Assembly (NCBI RefSeq): GCF_900100295.1
Contig: NZ_FNEV01000008.1
Coordinates: 1 to 64,000, forward strand
Length of the DNA: 64,000 bases
Direction of reading: 5' to 3'
Origin: Salimicrobium halophilum
GTDB lineage: Bacteria; Bacillota; Bacilli; Bacillales; Halobacillaceae
A program made the position numbers and the translations under genes. Each line of letters starts with the position of its first letter. Within the stretch, counting starts at the first letter, position 1. Below are positions 9,817-19,036 of this stretch, piece by piece. A model generated the notes under the pieces. The model ran no database searches, was not told the origin of the DNA, and worked only from the letters and a program-made list of their open reading frames with translations.

Positions 9817-11340
9817 ATGAGTGATATGAGAATAGGTGGTCTCGCAACGGGGATGGACATTGACAAGATCGTCAGTGATCTTATGAAAGTTGAGAAAAAG
9901 CCTCTTGAGAGAATGGAACAAGATCGGGAGTGGAAAACATATCAACGTGATGCGTATCGTGAAGTGAACACGAAGTTTTCTGAACTTGAGAATATGATGC
10001 TCGATATGAACCTTGAGCGTACCTATACATCTAAAGATACTTCCTCCACGAATCCTGGTGCTGTGACGGCGACAGGAACGCCGTCAGCCGGAGAAGGGAA
10101 TTATAATATTGAAGTGGAGAGGCTGGCAAAAGCCGGGTTCGTTACTTCCGGTACAGCTATTACAGGTGCAGATGCAACTGGAAATATCGATGGTTCTTTG
10201 AAATTGAGTGAGGCTTTTGGAGCAGATCTTAATGAAGGGACCTTCTCCCTGACAACCTACGATGAAAATGGAGCGAAACCATCGAGAGAGTTTACGGTCA
10301 ATGCCGATGATACGTTAAATGACATACTCGGAGACATAAATGACTCTGACTTAGGGATACGCGCGTTTTATGATAAAAGTTCCGGTCAGGTCATGATGGA
10401 GCGTACCAGAACGGGGGATTTCAATACTGACAATGGGGGTTCAGAGATCGAATTCGGTGGAACGAATACGGCTTTTCTTACGGACAACTTGGACCTCTCT
10501 ATGGCAGATTCTTCTTCTGCCGGCCAGGACTCGAAATTCACCTACAACGGTGCGATGCCGATAACTTCTCATGAAAATGAATATGAATTGAACGGTCTTA
10601 ACTTCCAGTTCCACGGGACAAATGTAGGTAGTCCGGCAAGGGTGAACGTAACGAACAATCCAGATGAAGCGTTCGATAAAGTGATGGAATTTGTAGAGAA
10701 ATATAATGGAATTGTGGATCACTTAAATGAGAAGACGCAAGAGAAGCGTTATCGTGACTATCAGCCGCTGACAGAAGCACAAAAAGGTGATATGGAAGAG
10801 CGGGAGATTGAGCTTTGGGAAGAGAAGGCAAAAAGCGGTATGCTTCGCAGTGATACTGTTTTGACGAATGCTATGTCCTCTATGCGCCAAAACTGGTATG
10901 AGCCGGTTAACAATGGTGGTCAGTACTCCCAAGCCTCTGAAATTGGTATTTCAACAACTTCTAACTACCTTGACGGTGGAAAACTCGAGGTGGATGAAGA
11001 GAAACTGCGTCAGGCACTGACAGAAGATCCACTTGCGGTGAAACAACTGTTGTCCGGGTCTGATGTGGAAGGTGAAAAAGGGATCGTGCGTAAGTTGGAT
11101 GAAACGATTTCAAGAGCCACTTCCCAGATTGAAGAGAAGGCCGGGAAACCTACGAGTATTAGTAACAACTTTATGCTTGGTCGTGAGATTGAAGATATAA
11201 ACCAGGAAATGGATGATTTTCAAGCTCGTCTAACGGAAATAGAGGACCGCTACTGGCGAGAATTTGGTGCTATGGAGAAAGCTATTAGTAAAATGAACCA
11301 GCAGTCCGCTTATCTCTCGCAAAACCTCGGAGGAATGTAA
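9817..11340 (+). CDS. fliD: Flagellar filament cap protein
   Basis: Forms the distal cap that guides flagellin polymerisation (hook-associated protein 2). The 507-aa protein starts with the conserved RIGGLATGMDIDKIVSDLM (residues 5-23; FliD N-terminal domain), has variable central D2/D3 domains (about 70-380), and ends with the C-terminal coiled-coil FliD domain (about 400-507) terminating YLSQNLGGM. It lies 12 bp after flaG with ribosome site AAGAAGGTGAT and 12 bp before fliS. Confidence 0.96.
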   Translation: MSDMRIGGLATGMDIDKIVSDLMKVEKKPLERMEQDREWKTYQRDAYREVNTKFSELENMMLDMNLERTYTSKDTSSTNPGAVTATGTPSAGEGNYNIEVERLAKAGFVTSGTAITGADATGNIDGSLKLSEAFGADLNEGTFSLTTYDENGAKPSREFTVNADDTLNDILGDINDSDLGIRAFYDKSSGQVMMERTRTGDFNTDNGGSEIEFGGTNTAFLTDNLDLSMADSSSAGQDSKFTYNGAMPITSHENEYELNGLNFQFHGTNVGSPARVNVTNNPDEAFDKVMEFVEKYNGIVDHLNEKTQEKRYRDYQPLTEAQKGDMEEREIELWEEKAKSGMLRSDTVLTNAMSSMRQNWYEPVNNGGQYSQASEIGISTTSNYLDGGKLEVDEEKLRQALTEDPLAVKQLLSGSDVEGEKGIVRKLDETISRATSQIEEKAGKPTSISNNFMLGREIEDINQEMDDFQARLTEIEDRYWREFGAMEKAISKMNQQSAYLSQNLGGM

Positions 11341-11352
11341 GGAGGAACTACG

Positions 11353-11742
11353 ATGTCAATTAAAGCCTATCAGAATAATTCAGTGGAAACTGCATCCCCA
11401 GGCGAACTGACACTGATGCTTTACAACGGCTGCATAAAATTCATCAAAGCAGCTCGTAAAGCGGTGGAAAATAAAGAAATCGAAGCGAAAAATACGAATA
11501 TCCAAAAAGCCCAAGCTATTGTCCGCGAGCTAATGGTTACAGTGAATACAGAATTTAAAGTATCTAATGAACTGCTCCCTCTCTATGACTATATGAACCG
11601 TCGTCTGATGGAAGCGAATATTCAGAATGATGGTAAAATTCTGGAAGAAGTCCAGGGGCTTGCGACGGAATTCCGCGACACGTGGAAAGAAGTACTGAAA
11701 GAATCCCGTAAAGCTCAGCACGCTGCCGGAGATGGAGTCTGA
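11353..11742 (+). CDS. fliS: Flagellin export chaperone
   Basis: Binds the disordered C-terminus of flagellin in the cytoplasm and prevents premature polymerisation. 129 aa, all-helical; YQNNSVETASPGELTLMLYNG near the N-terminus is the FliS signature. Ribosome site AAGGAGGAACTACG precedes ATG. Overlaps fliT by 1 bp (TGATG). Confidence 0.96.
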   Translation: MSIKAYQNNSVETASPGELTLMLYNGCIKFIKAARKAVENKEIEAKNTNIQKAQAIVRELMVTVNTEFKVSNELLPLYDYMNRRLMEANIQNDGKILEEVQGLATEFRDTWKEVLKESRKAQHAAGDGV

Positions 11743-12092
11743 TGGGTTGGCAACGTCTTTTGGAAGTGAACCGTTCACTTGAAAAAGAAATCAATCAAAA
11801 AGTAACATCTCATAATCGTGGCACCATGATTGAAAAGATGGAAGAGCTTCTAGAGGAGCGCGGGGAGCTTTTACGAACACTGTCTTCACCGGAAACAGAT
11901 GAAGAAAAAGCTGTTCTTAACGAAGTGAGAGAGAAAGATCTAGCCATGCAGCGCCGCCTTGAGTTTCTTTTCAATGAGTTGAAAGCGGAGATGAGGAATA
12001 ACAAAAAACAGAAAAAAGGCAAACAAGGCTACACGAATCCATATGCGAGTGTAGCAACGATGGACGGCACCTACGTCGACTCGAAAAAATGA
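11742..12092 (+). CDS. fliT: FliT-like flagellar chaperone
   Basis: Small charged helical protein (116 aa) at the fliT position of the fliD-fliS-fliT operon; in other bacteria FliT binds FliD as an export chaperone. The sequence is a predicted coiled coil (MIEKMEELLEERGELL and following) with a Lys-rich tail. Assignment rests on position, size and character since FliT proteins diverge strongly. Start overlaps the fliS stop. No clear terminator is visible before cysQ. Confidence 0.75.
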   Translation: MGWQRLLEVNRSLEKEINQKVTSHNRGTMIEKMEELLEERGELLRTLSSPETDEEKAVLNEVREKDLAMQRRLEFLFNELKAEMRNNKKQKKGKQGYTNPYASVATMDGTYVDSKK

Positions 12093-12191
12093 GTCTGATG
12101 ATAGGTGCTGTTTTACGTTATACAGGCGTTTCTACTTTTCTTAATTAGGGTACACGGTTATGTAAGACAGTAGAATTGGAGGTTTTGGGGT

Positions 12192-12971
12192 ATGAAAGAA
12201 GTAATTCAGGCTGCGTTACACGCAGGACAAGAGATTATGAATGTCTATGAAACGGACTTTGATGTAGAAGAAAAAGAAGACCACTCGCCGATCACAAAGG
12301 CGGATGAAAAAGCACATGAAATTATTGTGAAACATCTTGAGGACTATGACCCGTCCATTCCAATTTTGAGCGAAGAAGGATCTGATGTTTCCTACTCGAA
12401 ACGTCAGGACTGGGACGAGTACTGGCTCGTAGATCCGCTCGACGGCACGAAAGAGTTCGTGAAGCGTAACGGAGAGTTCACGGTGAATATCGCATTGATT
12501 CGCGATGAGAAACCGGTGTTCGGTGTCGTGTATGCACCAGCTCTTCAAGATCTGTATGTAGCTGATGCTGCGAAAGGTGCCTACAAGTTTACAAGCGTCC
12601 TCGACAGCTACGAAGACGGTTTGGAGGCTATTCGTTTACCGGCAATCGAAGCGAACGGGGAGACGGCGACCGTTATCGTCAGTCGCTCCCATCAATCGGA
12701 TGAAGAAGACGCATTCGTAAACGAACTGAAAGAGAGCTATTCCACCGTTGATACGATTTCTTCAGGAAGCTCCCTGAAGCTTTGCCTGATTGCTGAGGGT
12801 GTGGCTGATTTTTATCCGCGTTACAAACCAACGATGGAATGGGATACAGCAGCTGGTCAGGCAATAGTAGAAATCGCTGGAGGTTTCGTTCATGTAGCGA
12901 ACACGGACAAAGATTTAACTTATAACAAAGAATCGTTGAAAAACCCATCTTTTATAGCGAATAGGGTGTAA
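12192..12971 (+). CDS. cysQ: 3'(2'),5'-bisphosphate nucleotidase, inositol monophosphatase family
   Basis: Hydrolyses 3'-phosphoadenosine 5'-phosphate (PAP), a by-product of sulfate assimilation, to AMP; the family is Li+/Na+ sensitive, relevant for a salt-adapted organism. Metal-binding motifs: E of ILSEEGSD (near residue 62), DPLDGTKEF (about 81-89) and WDTAAGQAI (near 217). 259 aa is normal for CysQ. Ribosome site TTGGAGG precedes ATG. It is flanked by a strong terminator at 13005 and unrelated to its flagellar neighbours. Confidence 0.88.
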   Translation: MKEVIQAALHAGQEIMNVYETDFDVEEKEDHSPITKADEKAHEIIVKHLEDYDPSIPILSEEGSDVSYSKRQDWDEYWLVDPLDGTKEFVKRNGEFTVNIALIRDEKPVFGVVYAPALQDLYVADAAKGAYKFTSVLDSYEDGLEAIRLPAIEANGETATVIVSRSHQSDEEDAFVNELKESYSTVDTISSGSSLKLCLIAEGVADFYPRYKPTMEWDTAAGQAIVEIAGGFVHVANTDKDLTYNKESLKNPSFIANRV

Positions 12972-13004
12972 ACTTTAGCACCTAATTACCGATATTTAAA
13001 TTAA

Positions 13005-13047
13005 AGCACATTAATAAATGTGATATTTATTAATGTGCTGTTTTTTT
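13005..13047 (+). terminator. Strong intrinsic terminator after cysQ
   Basis: Perfect 15-bp stem (13005-13019 with 13025-13039), 5-nt loop GTGAT, then G and seven T. The next gene starts 15 bp after the T run and must be served by readthrough or by a promoter within cysQ or the hairpin region. Confidence 0.9.
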
Positions 13048-13062
13048 GGAAAGAGTGATTAG

Positions 13063-13998
13063 ATGGCGAAAAGTTATGATTTAGAAGTTGATGGGCACCC
13101 GAATATTTATAATAATTACTCTCCGAGGAAATTTAAAGTTTATTTTTCTGAACCGGAGGGTGGGGTGAACTCAAATACCGGAATACTGTTATTTATAGCT
13201 GGTTTTGGAGGTCATGCTAATTCAAACGTTTATAAGAAGATGAGAAAAAAGTTTGCTGATGAGTATAATTTAGTCACAGTTCAATGTGATTATTTTGGGT
13301 TTGAGTTTATGCAGGAAGAACCTTTATCAGAGTCTCTAACCAACTTTAACGACATGGGTATAATGCAAGCGCTAGATAACTTAACATCTCTGATAATTAT
13401 AGAGGAAATAATCAAAAGCAATGGTTATTTATATGATAAAAATAAAATTATAATTTATGGTCATTCACATGGTTCGTATTTATCATATTTATGTAACTAT
13501 TTTGCGCCTCAATATATCGACTTAATTATTGACAACTCTGCTTGGGTATTTCCTGTGTATTTAAAATCAAATAGGCTCCTAAAAAATAATGGTAAAGTTC
13601 AAGTTTTTGAATATATTGCTAAAACCTTTTTAACAGATACTTCTATTAATAACCTGCTATTTTTATATCGAAATTTCCAGAATAATGCGGTTATCCATTC
13701 ATTTCATGGTGAACAGGACCAATTGATTTCTTTGACAAATAAAAGAAAGTTATGTTTACCTATGAAACGTTGTTTTTTACATGAGATAACCCAGACTGAT
13801 GTAGATGAAGAAATGATATTCTCTTCAGGTCATGGATTGGAAGCAGACTTCTTGAAGTTGTTCGACCATGTTTGGAAGAAACATAATTTCAGAATGGTAC
13901 ATAAAAAGAAAAAATTACAGACAAGGAGCATAAAAACTCCAGATCATAGATATAAAATAGTTTATGATAACGTTCTTCCTGTATTCAAACGTTATTGA
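13063..13998 (+). CDS. DUF2920-type alpha/beta hydrolase, low GC
   Basis: 311-aa protein with an alpha/beta-hydrolase layout: oxyanion region LLFIAGFGGHANSN (residues 42-55), nucleophile elbow GHSHGS with S135, acid D219 in HGEQDQ and H257 in SSGHGLEAD, a complete candidate catalytic triad. The pattern resembles DUF2920 proteins known mainly from Campylobacter and Helicobacter, where several lie among flagellar modification genes; the function there is unknown to me. Here it is far more AT-rich than cysQ and hpf, pointing to recent transfer. Ribosome site GGAAAGAGTG. A role in removing or adding acyl groups on the flagellin glycan is speculation based on family context and the pse block 4 kb away. 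Confidence 0.72.
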   Translation: MAKSYDLEVDGHPNIYNNYSPRKFKVYFSEPEGGVNSNTGILLFIAGFGGHANSNVYKKMRKKFADEYNLVTVQCDYFGFEFMQEEPLSESLTNFNDMGIMQALDNLTSLIIIEEIIKSNGYLYDKNKIIIYGHSHGSYLSYLCNYFAPQYIDLIIDNSAWVFPVYLKSNRLLKNNGKVQVFEYIAKTFLTDTSINNLLFLYRNFQNNAVIHSFHGEQDQLISLTNKRKLCLPMKRCFLHEITQTDVDEEMIFSSGHGLEADFLKLFDHVWKKHNFRMVHKKKKLQTRSIKTPDHRYKIVYDNVLPVFKRY

Positions 13999-14168
13999 AT
14001 AAAGTAAAAATTCAGTTAGGGAAATTCAAAGGTTTATCTTTTATTACTTGAGGAAACTTTGAAAAAACATTTATGTATAATCTGTGAATTTTAAACCCCT
14101 TAAATTTGAAACATTGATATAACGGCGTTTGCGGCGGAAATCTACATTTTTTCTGAAAATTCCCTCTA

Positions 14169-14204
14169 GTTTATGCAGGAATCGCTAGGGGTATGGTAGA
14201 ATGT
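14169..14204 (+). promoter_or_regulatory. Overlapping sigma-B and sigma-H promoters of hpf
   Basis: Sigma-B: GTTTAT (14169-14174), 14-nt spacer, GGGTAT (14189-14194). Sigma-H: AGGAAT core (14177-14182), 12-nt spacer counted by the RnAGGAwWW-N11/12-RnnGAATww consensus, GAAT (14199-14202). B. subtilis yvyD/hpf is known to be read by both factors, and both motifs fit here. Confidence 0.72.
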
Positions 14205-14238
14205 AAGGTATACAAGGATGAAAGGAGGACACTTCTAT

Positions 14239-14790
14239 ATGTTCCAATTTAATATTCGTGGTGAAAACCTAGAAGTGACAGATTCAATCAAAAACTATGT
14301 GGAGAAAAAGGTGACGAAGCTTGAGCGTTACTTTGACACTCCTCCATCTTCTGAGGTCCACGTAAACTTGAGTGTCTACAACAGTGAGCAGACGATTGAG
14401 GTTACAATACCTATGAAAAACCTACTGCTTCGTGCAGAGGAACACAACAGCGATCTCTACGCTGCGGTCGATCTTGTTGTAGATAAATTAGAACGACAAA
14501 TTCGTAAACATAAAACGAAAGTGAACCGAAAGGCTCGCCAGGAAGGTGCTCCGAAATACGTATTTGCTGAGATGGAGAAAGAAGCGCAGGAACGTCTTGA
14601 TGAAGATGACGAAGATGTGAGAATCGTCCGTACGAAGCGTTTCGATTTGAAACCGATGGTGTCTGAGGAGGCAGCTCTTCAAATGGACATGCTAGGACAC
14701 AGTTTCTACGTATTCACGAATGCAGAAACGGATGAAACGAATATTGTTTATAAACGTCGCGACGGCCGATACGGCTTGATCGAGACCTGA
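14239..14790 (+). CDS. hpf: Long-form ribosome hibernation promoting factor
   Basis: Binds the 30S decoding region in stationary phase or stress and dimerises 70S ribosomes into inactive 100S particles. N-terminal S30AE/YfiA domain (residues 1-105, FNIRGENLEVTDSIKNYVEKK) and a C-terminal dimerisation domain (about 125-183, VRTKRFDLKPMVSEEAALQMDMLGHSFYVF is spread across it). ATG 14239 is chosen because AAAGGAGGA at 14221-14229 precedes it; an upstream ATG at 14218 lies before this site. 183 aa matches long Firmicute HPF. Controlled by sigma-B/sigma-H-type promoters. Confidence 0.94.
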   Translation: MFQFNIRGENLEVTDSIKNYVEKKVTKLERYFDTPPSSEVHVNLSVYNSEQTIEVTIPMKNLLLRAEEHNSDLYAAVDLVVDKLERQIRKHKTKVNRKARQEGAPKYVFAEMEKEAQERLDEDDEDVRIVRTKRFDLKPMVSEEAALQMDMLGHSFYVFTNAETDETNIVYKRRDGRYGLIET

Positions 14791-14803
14791 TAAAGAAGTG
14801 AGA

Positions 14804-14834
14804 GGCCCTGATGATTCAGGGTCTTTCTTTTTTT
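14804..14834 (+). terminator. Terminator of hpf
   Basis: Stem GGCCCTGA (14804-14811) / TCAGGGTC (14816-14823), loop TGAT, followed by TTTCTTTTTTT. Confidence 0.85.
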
Positions 14835-14945
14835 ATAATGAAAAATCGAAATTCTTCCTTCTATCTCTACATGAAAATACAAAAACCCACCTCTGTTTCT
14901 TCATTTCTACATACAATTATCAACAGAAAATTCCTTCTTCCTCTT

Positions 14946-14974
14946 TTGTTTCTTTTCTAAAGGCGTGCTATAAC
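14946..14974 (+). promoter_or_regulatory. Sigma-A-type promoter of the 47-aa ORF
   Basis: TTGTTT (14946-14951), 17-nt spacer, TATAAC (14969-14974), 27 bp before the small ORF at 15002. Confidence 0.55.
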
Positions 14975-15001
14975 TGTAGAAAAGATAAGGGAGTGATACA
15001 T

Positions 15002-15145
15002 ATGTGTATGGACTGTGAGCGTCTGGAAGCGAGAATCCGCCAGCAGGAAGAAACGGTGGTACAGCTGATCGAAATGGTGGCGATGATGAATGGAAACATG
15101 AAGAATCTGCTCGAACAGAAAGAAAGGATGCCGGGCACGCGGTGA
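15002..15145 (+). CDS. Small 47-aa coiled-coil protein
   Basis: A short ORF (MCMDCERLEARIRQQEE...) with its own promoter candidate and ribosome site (AAGGGAGTGAT, 7-8 nt before ATG). The product begins with a Cys-x-x-Cys pair (C2, C5) and continues as a charged amphipathic helix with heptad-like leucines and methionines, ending ERMPGTR. I do not recognise a family. It lies alone between hpf and secA; a Zn-binding or thiol-linked oligomer is possible, but nothing shows it. Coding is supported by start context and amino-acid character only. Confidence 0.55.
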   Translation: MCMDCERLEARIRQQEETVVQLIEMVAMMNGNMKNLLEQKERMPGTR

Positions 15146-15149
15146 TTAG

Positions 15150-15179
15150 TTGTCACGCCTGTTACGCTAGTGTTATCAT
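15150..15179 (+). promoter_or_regulatory. Sigma-A-type promoter candidate for secA
   Basis: TTGTCA (15150-15155), 18-nt spacer, TATCAT (15174-15179), about 50 bp before secA. Confidence 0.5.
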
Positions 15180-15227
15180 TAAGATTGGATATAAACGAAA
15201 TCGATATGATACAGAGGAGCGTTACAC

Positions 15228-17741
15228 ATGCTTGGAGCATTGAAAAAAATGTTTGGAGATGGCAACCAGCGTGAGCTCAAACGTCTGCAGAAGACGGTTG
15301 ACGAAATCGAAGCGCTGGAGCCTGATATGGAGAAGCTATCTGATGACGAACTGCGTCAGAAGACGGAGGAATTCAAACAGAGATATCAGAACGGCGAAAG
15401 TCTCGACGATATGCTCGTCGAGGCTTATAGTGTCGTGCGTGAAGGAGCGAAGCGTGTTCTCGGGATGCGTCCGTTCCAGGTACAGTTGATGGGTGCGATT
15501 TCCATGCACGAAGGGAACATCGCCGAGATGAAGACCGGGGAAGGGAAAACGCTCGCGTCCACGATGCCTGCTTATTTGAACGCCCTTACCGGCAAAGGCG
15601 TCCACATCGTCACGGTCAACGATTACCTTGCTAGTCGTGACTCGGTGGAGATGGGTGAGCTGTACAGCTTTCTAGGGCTGACGACAGGGCTCAATACCAA
15701 TGGTCTGTCGAAGGACGAGAAACGTGAAGCTTACAACGCCGACATCATGTACGGAACGAACAACGAATTCGGCTTCGACTATCTCCGTGACAACATGGTG
15801 TTGTATAAGGAACAGATGGTACAGCGTCCGCTTCATTTCGCGATCATTGATGAAGTCGACTCGATTCTGATCGATGAAGCGCGTACGCCGCTTATCATTT
15901 CCGGTACGGCGAAGAAGTCCGCAGATATGTACAATGCGGCGAATGCGTTCGTGCGTCTGCTTGCGATCGAAGAAGATTTTACGTATGACGAGAAGACAAA
16001 AAACGTTCAGCTCACCGAAGAAGGGATCAACAAAGCAGAGCGTTACTTCAAGATCGATAACCTGTTTGACCTAGGAAACGTGTCTCTCATTCACCACATC
16101 AATCAGGGGCTGAAGGCACACCAGACGATGCACCGCGATGCGGATTACGTCGTCCAGGAAGGCGAAGTCATCATCGTCGACCAGTTCACTGGACGTCTCA
16201 TGCAGGGACGCCGTTACAGTGACGGGTTGCATCAGGCGATCGAAGCGAAGGAAGGATTGCCGATCCAGAACGAGAGCATGACTCTTGCGTCTATCACCTT
16301 CCAGAACTTCTTCCGCATGTACGAGAAGATTTCCGGGATGACCGGTACGGCGAAGACGGAAGCGGAAGAATTTCTGAGCATCTACAACATGCACGTCGTC
16401 CAGATTCCGACGAACAAGCCGATTGTCCGTGAAGACCATCCGGATCTCGTTTATAAAACGACGGACGGGAAGTTCCGTGCGGTCGTTGAAGAAATTAAGG
16501 AACGTTACAACGAAGGTCAGCCGGTGCTCGTTGGTACAGTGGCAGTCGAGACCAGTGAAATCATCTCGCGTTACTTGAAAAAAGCGAACGTACCGCACAA
16601 CGTTCTGAACGCGAAGAACCACTTTAGTGAGGCGGAAATCATCGAGAATGCCGGACAGAAAGGTGCGGTGACGATTGCGACGAACATGGCCGGTCGTGGT
16701 ACCGACATCAAACTCGGCGAAGGTGTCGTCGATCGTGGTGGACTAGCTGTCATAGGTACCGAGCGTCACGAATCCCGCCGTATCGATAACCAGCTTCGTG
16801 GTCGTTCCGGACGTCAGGGAGACCCAGGGATGTCCCGCTTCTATTTGTCTACGGACGATGAACTGATGCGTCGTTTCGCATCCGATAATGTCCGCAGCAT
16901 GATGGAACGTCTCGGTATGGATGACTCGCAGCCGATCGAAAGTAAGATGATTTCCCGTGCCGTCGAATCTGCGCAGAAACGCGTAGAGGGTAACAACTTC
17001 GACGCACGTAAGACCATCCTTTCTTTCGACGATGTTCTTCGTCAGCAGCGTGAAGTTATTTACAAACAGCGTTTTGAAGTCCTTACATCCGATAACTTGC
17101 GTGAGATTGTCGAGCAGATGATTGAGCGTACCGTTTCCCGCACGGTCCAGGCTCATACGGCTGATGAAGTCGATGAGAATTGGGAGCTCGATTCGATCGT
17201 GAAATACGTTCAGTCCAACCTTGTGAAGGAAGGCGACGTGACGGAAGCGGATCTGAAAGGAAAAGAGCCTGAAGAGATGGAAGAACTGATCATGACGAAA
17301 ATCCGCGAACGGTACAATGAGAAGGAAGAAGAACTCACGGAAGAGCAGATGCGCGAATTCGAAAAAGTCATCCTTCTTCGTACAGTCGACCAGAAATGGA
17401 TGGACCACATCGACCAGATGGACCAGCTTCGTCAGGGAATCCACCTGCGTGCTTACGGACAAAATGACCCGCTTCAGGAATACCAGATGGAAGGGTTCCG
17501 GATGTTTGAAGAAATGGTGCAGGCCATCGATGAAGAATCGTCCCGCTACGTCATGAAAGCAGAAATCCGCAACAACCTTCAACGTCAGGAAGTGGCTCAA
17601 GGAGCGACAGCAGTATCCGGCGGAGAAGAGTCCAAAGAGAAGAAGAAACCGCAGCCGTACGTGAAGAAAGACACGGTTGGACGTAACGATCCATGCCCGT
17701 GCGGCAGCGGCAAGAAATATAAAAACTGTCACGGCAGTTGA
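15228..17741 (+). CDS. secA: Preprotein translocase ATPase SecA
   Basis: Motor that drives unfolded preproteins through SecYEG. 837 aa, normal for Bacillus. Motifs in order: Walker [12 protein letters not shown] (about residue 100), DEAD-type [15 protein letters not shown] (about 206), preprotein cross-linking region, second nucleotide-binding fold with [11 protein letters not shown] (about 490) and [10 protein letters not shown], and the C-terminal zinc/SecB-type tail [16 protein letters not shown] (C-x-C...C-H). Ribosome site AGAGGAGCG. Followed by a GC-rich hairpin and then prfB, the conserved Firmicute order. Confidence 0.98.
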   Translation: MLGALKKMFGDGNQRELKRLQKTVDEIEALEPDMEKLSDDELRQKTEEFKQRYQNGESLDDMLVEAYSVVREGAKRVLGMRPFQVQLMGAISMHEGNIAEMKTGEGKTLASTMPAYLNALTGKGVHIVTVNDYLASRDSVEMGELYSFLGLTTGLNTNGLSKDEKREAYNADIMYGTNNEFGFDYLRDNMVLYKEQMVQRPLHFAIIDEVDSILIDEARTPLIISGTAKKSADMYNAANAFVRLLAIEEDFTYDEKTKNVQLTEEGINKAERYFKIDNLFDLGNVSLIHHINQGLKAHQTMHRDADYVVQEGEVIIVDQFTGRLMQGRRYSDGLHQAIEAKEGLPIQNESMTLASITFQNFFRMYEKISGMTGTAKTEAEEFLSIYNMHVVQIPTNKPIVREDHPDLVYKTTDGKFRAVVEEIKERYNEGQPVLVGTVAVETSEIISRYLKKANVPHNVLNAKNHFSEAEIIENAGQKGAVTIATNMAGRGTDIKLGEGVVDRGGLAVIGTERHESRRIDNQLRGRSGRQGDPGMSRFYLSTDDELMRRFASDNVRSMMERLGMDDSQPIESKMISRAVESAQKRVEGNNFDARKTILSFDDVLRQQREVIYKQRFEVLTSDNLREIVEQMIERTVSRTVQAHTADEVDENWELDSIVKYVQSNLVKEGDVTEADLKGKEPEEMEELIMTKIRERYNEKEEELTEEQMREFEKVILLRTVDQKWMDHIDQMDQLRQGIHLRAYGQNDPLQEYQMEGFRMFEEMVQAIDEESSRYVMKAEIRNNLQRQEVAQGATAVSGGEESKEKKKPQPYVKKDTVGRNDPCPCGSGKKYKNCHGS

Positions 17742-17746
17742 TAAAC

Positions 17747-17769
17747 GTCTCCCGCTTCGGGCGGGGGAC
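17747..17769 (+). terminator. Hairpin between secA and prfB
   Basis: Stem GTCTCCCGC (17747-17755) / GCGGGGGAC (17761-17769), loop TTCGG. The following AACCTTTTGC is a poor T tract, so this is more likely an attenuating or mRNA-stabilising hairpin than a full terminator. Confidence 0.5.
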
Positions 17770-17797
17770 AACCTTTTGCAAGAGGAGTGTTGGAATC

Positions 17798-18902
17798 ATG
17801 GAAATGTCAGAAATCAAACACAAGCTGGATCAGGCAAGCCAGCAACTAAAAAACTTCAGGGGGTCTCTTTGACGTCGATCAGCGAAAGACCCGCATTGCT
17901 GAACTTGAAGAAGAGATGACGGAGCCGGGCTTCTGGGATGATCAGGAGCGAGCCCAATCGGTCATCCAGGAAGTGAACGGCCTGAAAGGTTTAGTGCACG
18001 CTCTTGAAGGGCACGAAGAAACGCTTGAGAATCTTGAAGTCTCTTATGAGCTCGTGAAAGAAGAGGACGACGAAGAGCTTCGTACCGATCTCGAGGAGGA
18101 CGTGCAGCAATTGCATAAAGACCTCGATCAGTTCGAACTCGATATCCTTCTCAGCGAACCTTATGATAAAAACAATGCCATTCTTGAACTCCACCCGGGA
18201 GCTGGAGGAACGGAGTCCCAGGACTGGACGAGTATGCTTCTCCGTATGTATAAGCGCTGGGCAGAAAGCCGCGGGTTCACTGTTGAAACGCTTGACTATC
18301 TGCCAGGAGATGAGGCCGGAGTGAAGAGTGTATCGCTCTTGATCAAAGGGCACAACGCTTACGGCTATCTGAAAGCGGAAAAAGGAGTGCACCGTCTTGT
18401 GCGTATTTCTCCATTCGACTCTTCCGGACGTCGTCACACGTCGTTCGCATCGTGTGATGTCATGCCTGAATTCAATGAAGAAATCGATATTGAAGTGAAG
18501 AATGAGGACTTGAAAGTCGATACGTACCGGGCGAGCGGGGCCGGCGGTCAGCACGTCAATACGACGGATTCTGCCGTACGTATTACGCACCTGCCGACGA
18601 ACACGATTGTGACCTGTCAGAACGAACGGTCGCAGATCAAGAACCGGGAGCAGGCGATGAAAATGCTGAAGTCGAAGCTGTACCAGCAGGAGATCGAACG
18701 ACAGCAGCAGGAACTTGATGAGATCCGCGGCGAACAGAAAGAAATCGGCTGGGGCAGTCAGATCCGCTCCTACGTGTTCCATCCATACAATATGGTGAAA
18801 GATCACCGTACCAATGTGGAAAGCGGGAACACCCAGGGAGTGATGGACGGTCAGCTCAACATGTTCATCAATGCATATCTTCGATCTCTCGTAGACGGAT
18901 AA
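17798..18902 (+). CDS. prfB: Peptide chain release factor 2, expressed by programmed +1 frameshift
   Basis: Recognises UGA and UAA stop codons and triggers peptide release. The reading frame starts at ATG 17798 (AGAGGAG site upstream), meets an in-frame TGA at 17870 after 24 codons, and continues +1 from 17871 as join(17798..17869,17871..18902), giving 367 aa. The recoding signal is canonical: internal SD-like AGGGGG, then CTT TGA C. The anticodon-mimic tripeptide SPF (in [12 protein letters not shown]) and the catalytic GGQ (in [11 protein letters not shown]) are present. RF2 level autoregulates the shift. A terminator follows. Confidence 0.97.
17858..17873 (+). other. prfB +1 programmed frameshift site
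   Basis: AGGGGGTCTCTTTGAC: SD-like AGGGGG positioned 3 nt before the slippery CTT and the TGA stop (17870-17872), followed by C, the weak-termination context known for RF2 genes. Confidence 0.97.
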
Positions 18903-18924
18903 TAGCTGACTCCTCCAGTTTTAA

Positions 18925-18949
18925 GAGCGCCTCACCAGGTGCTCTTTTT
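18925..18949 (+). terminator. Terminator of prfB
   Basis: Stem GAGCGCCT (18925-18932) / AGGTGCTC (18937-18944), loop CACC, then TTTTT. Confidence 0.88.
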
Positions 18950-19036
18950 CTACATAATACTTTTTAACGAAAGAGAAGGATAATTTTTCTTCTGGAGGGT
19001 ATAAAGGATAGAAATAAATCAAAAGGGGTGAAGTCC

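Noticed and set aside
16743-17771. Long minus-strand ORF (342 codons) opposite secA
   Set aside because: It mirrors the third-position bias of secA, has no ribosome site and no recognisable domain.
17798-17872. prfB as a pseudogene with an early stop
   Set aside because: The stop is the programmed RF2 frameshift site.
17991-18806. Minus-strand ORF (271 codons) within prfB
   Set aside because: Antisense to a confidently assigned gene, without start signals.
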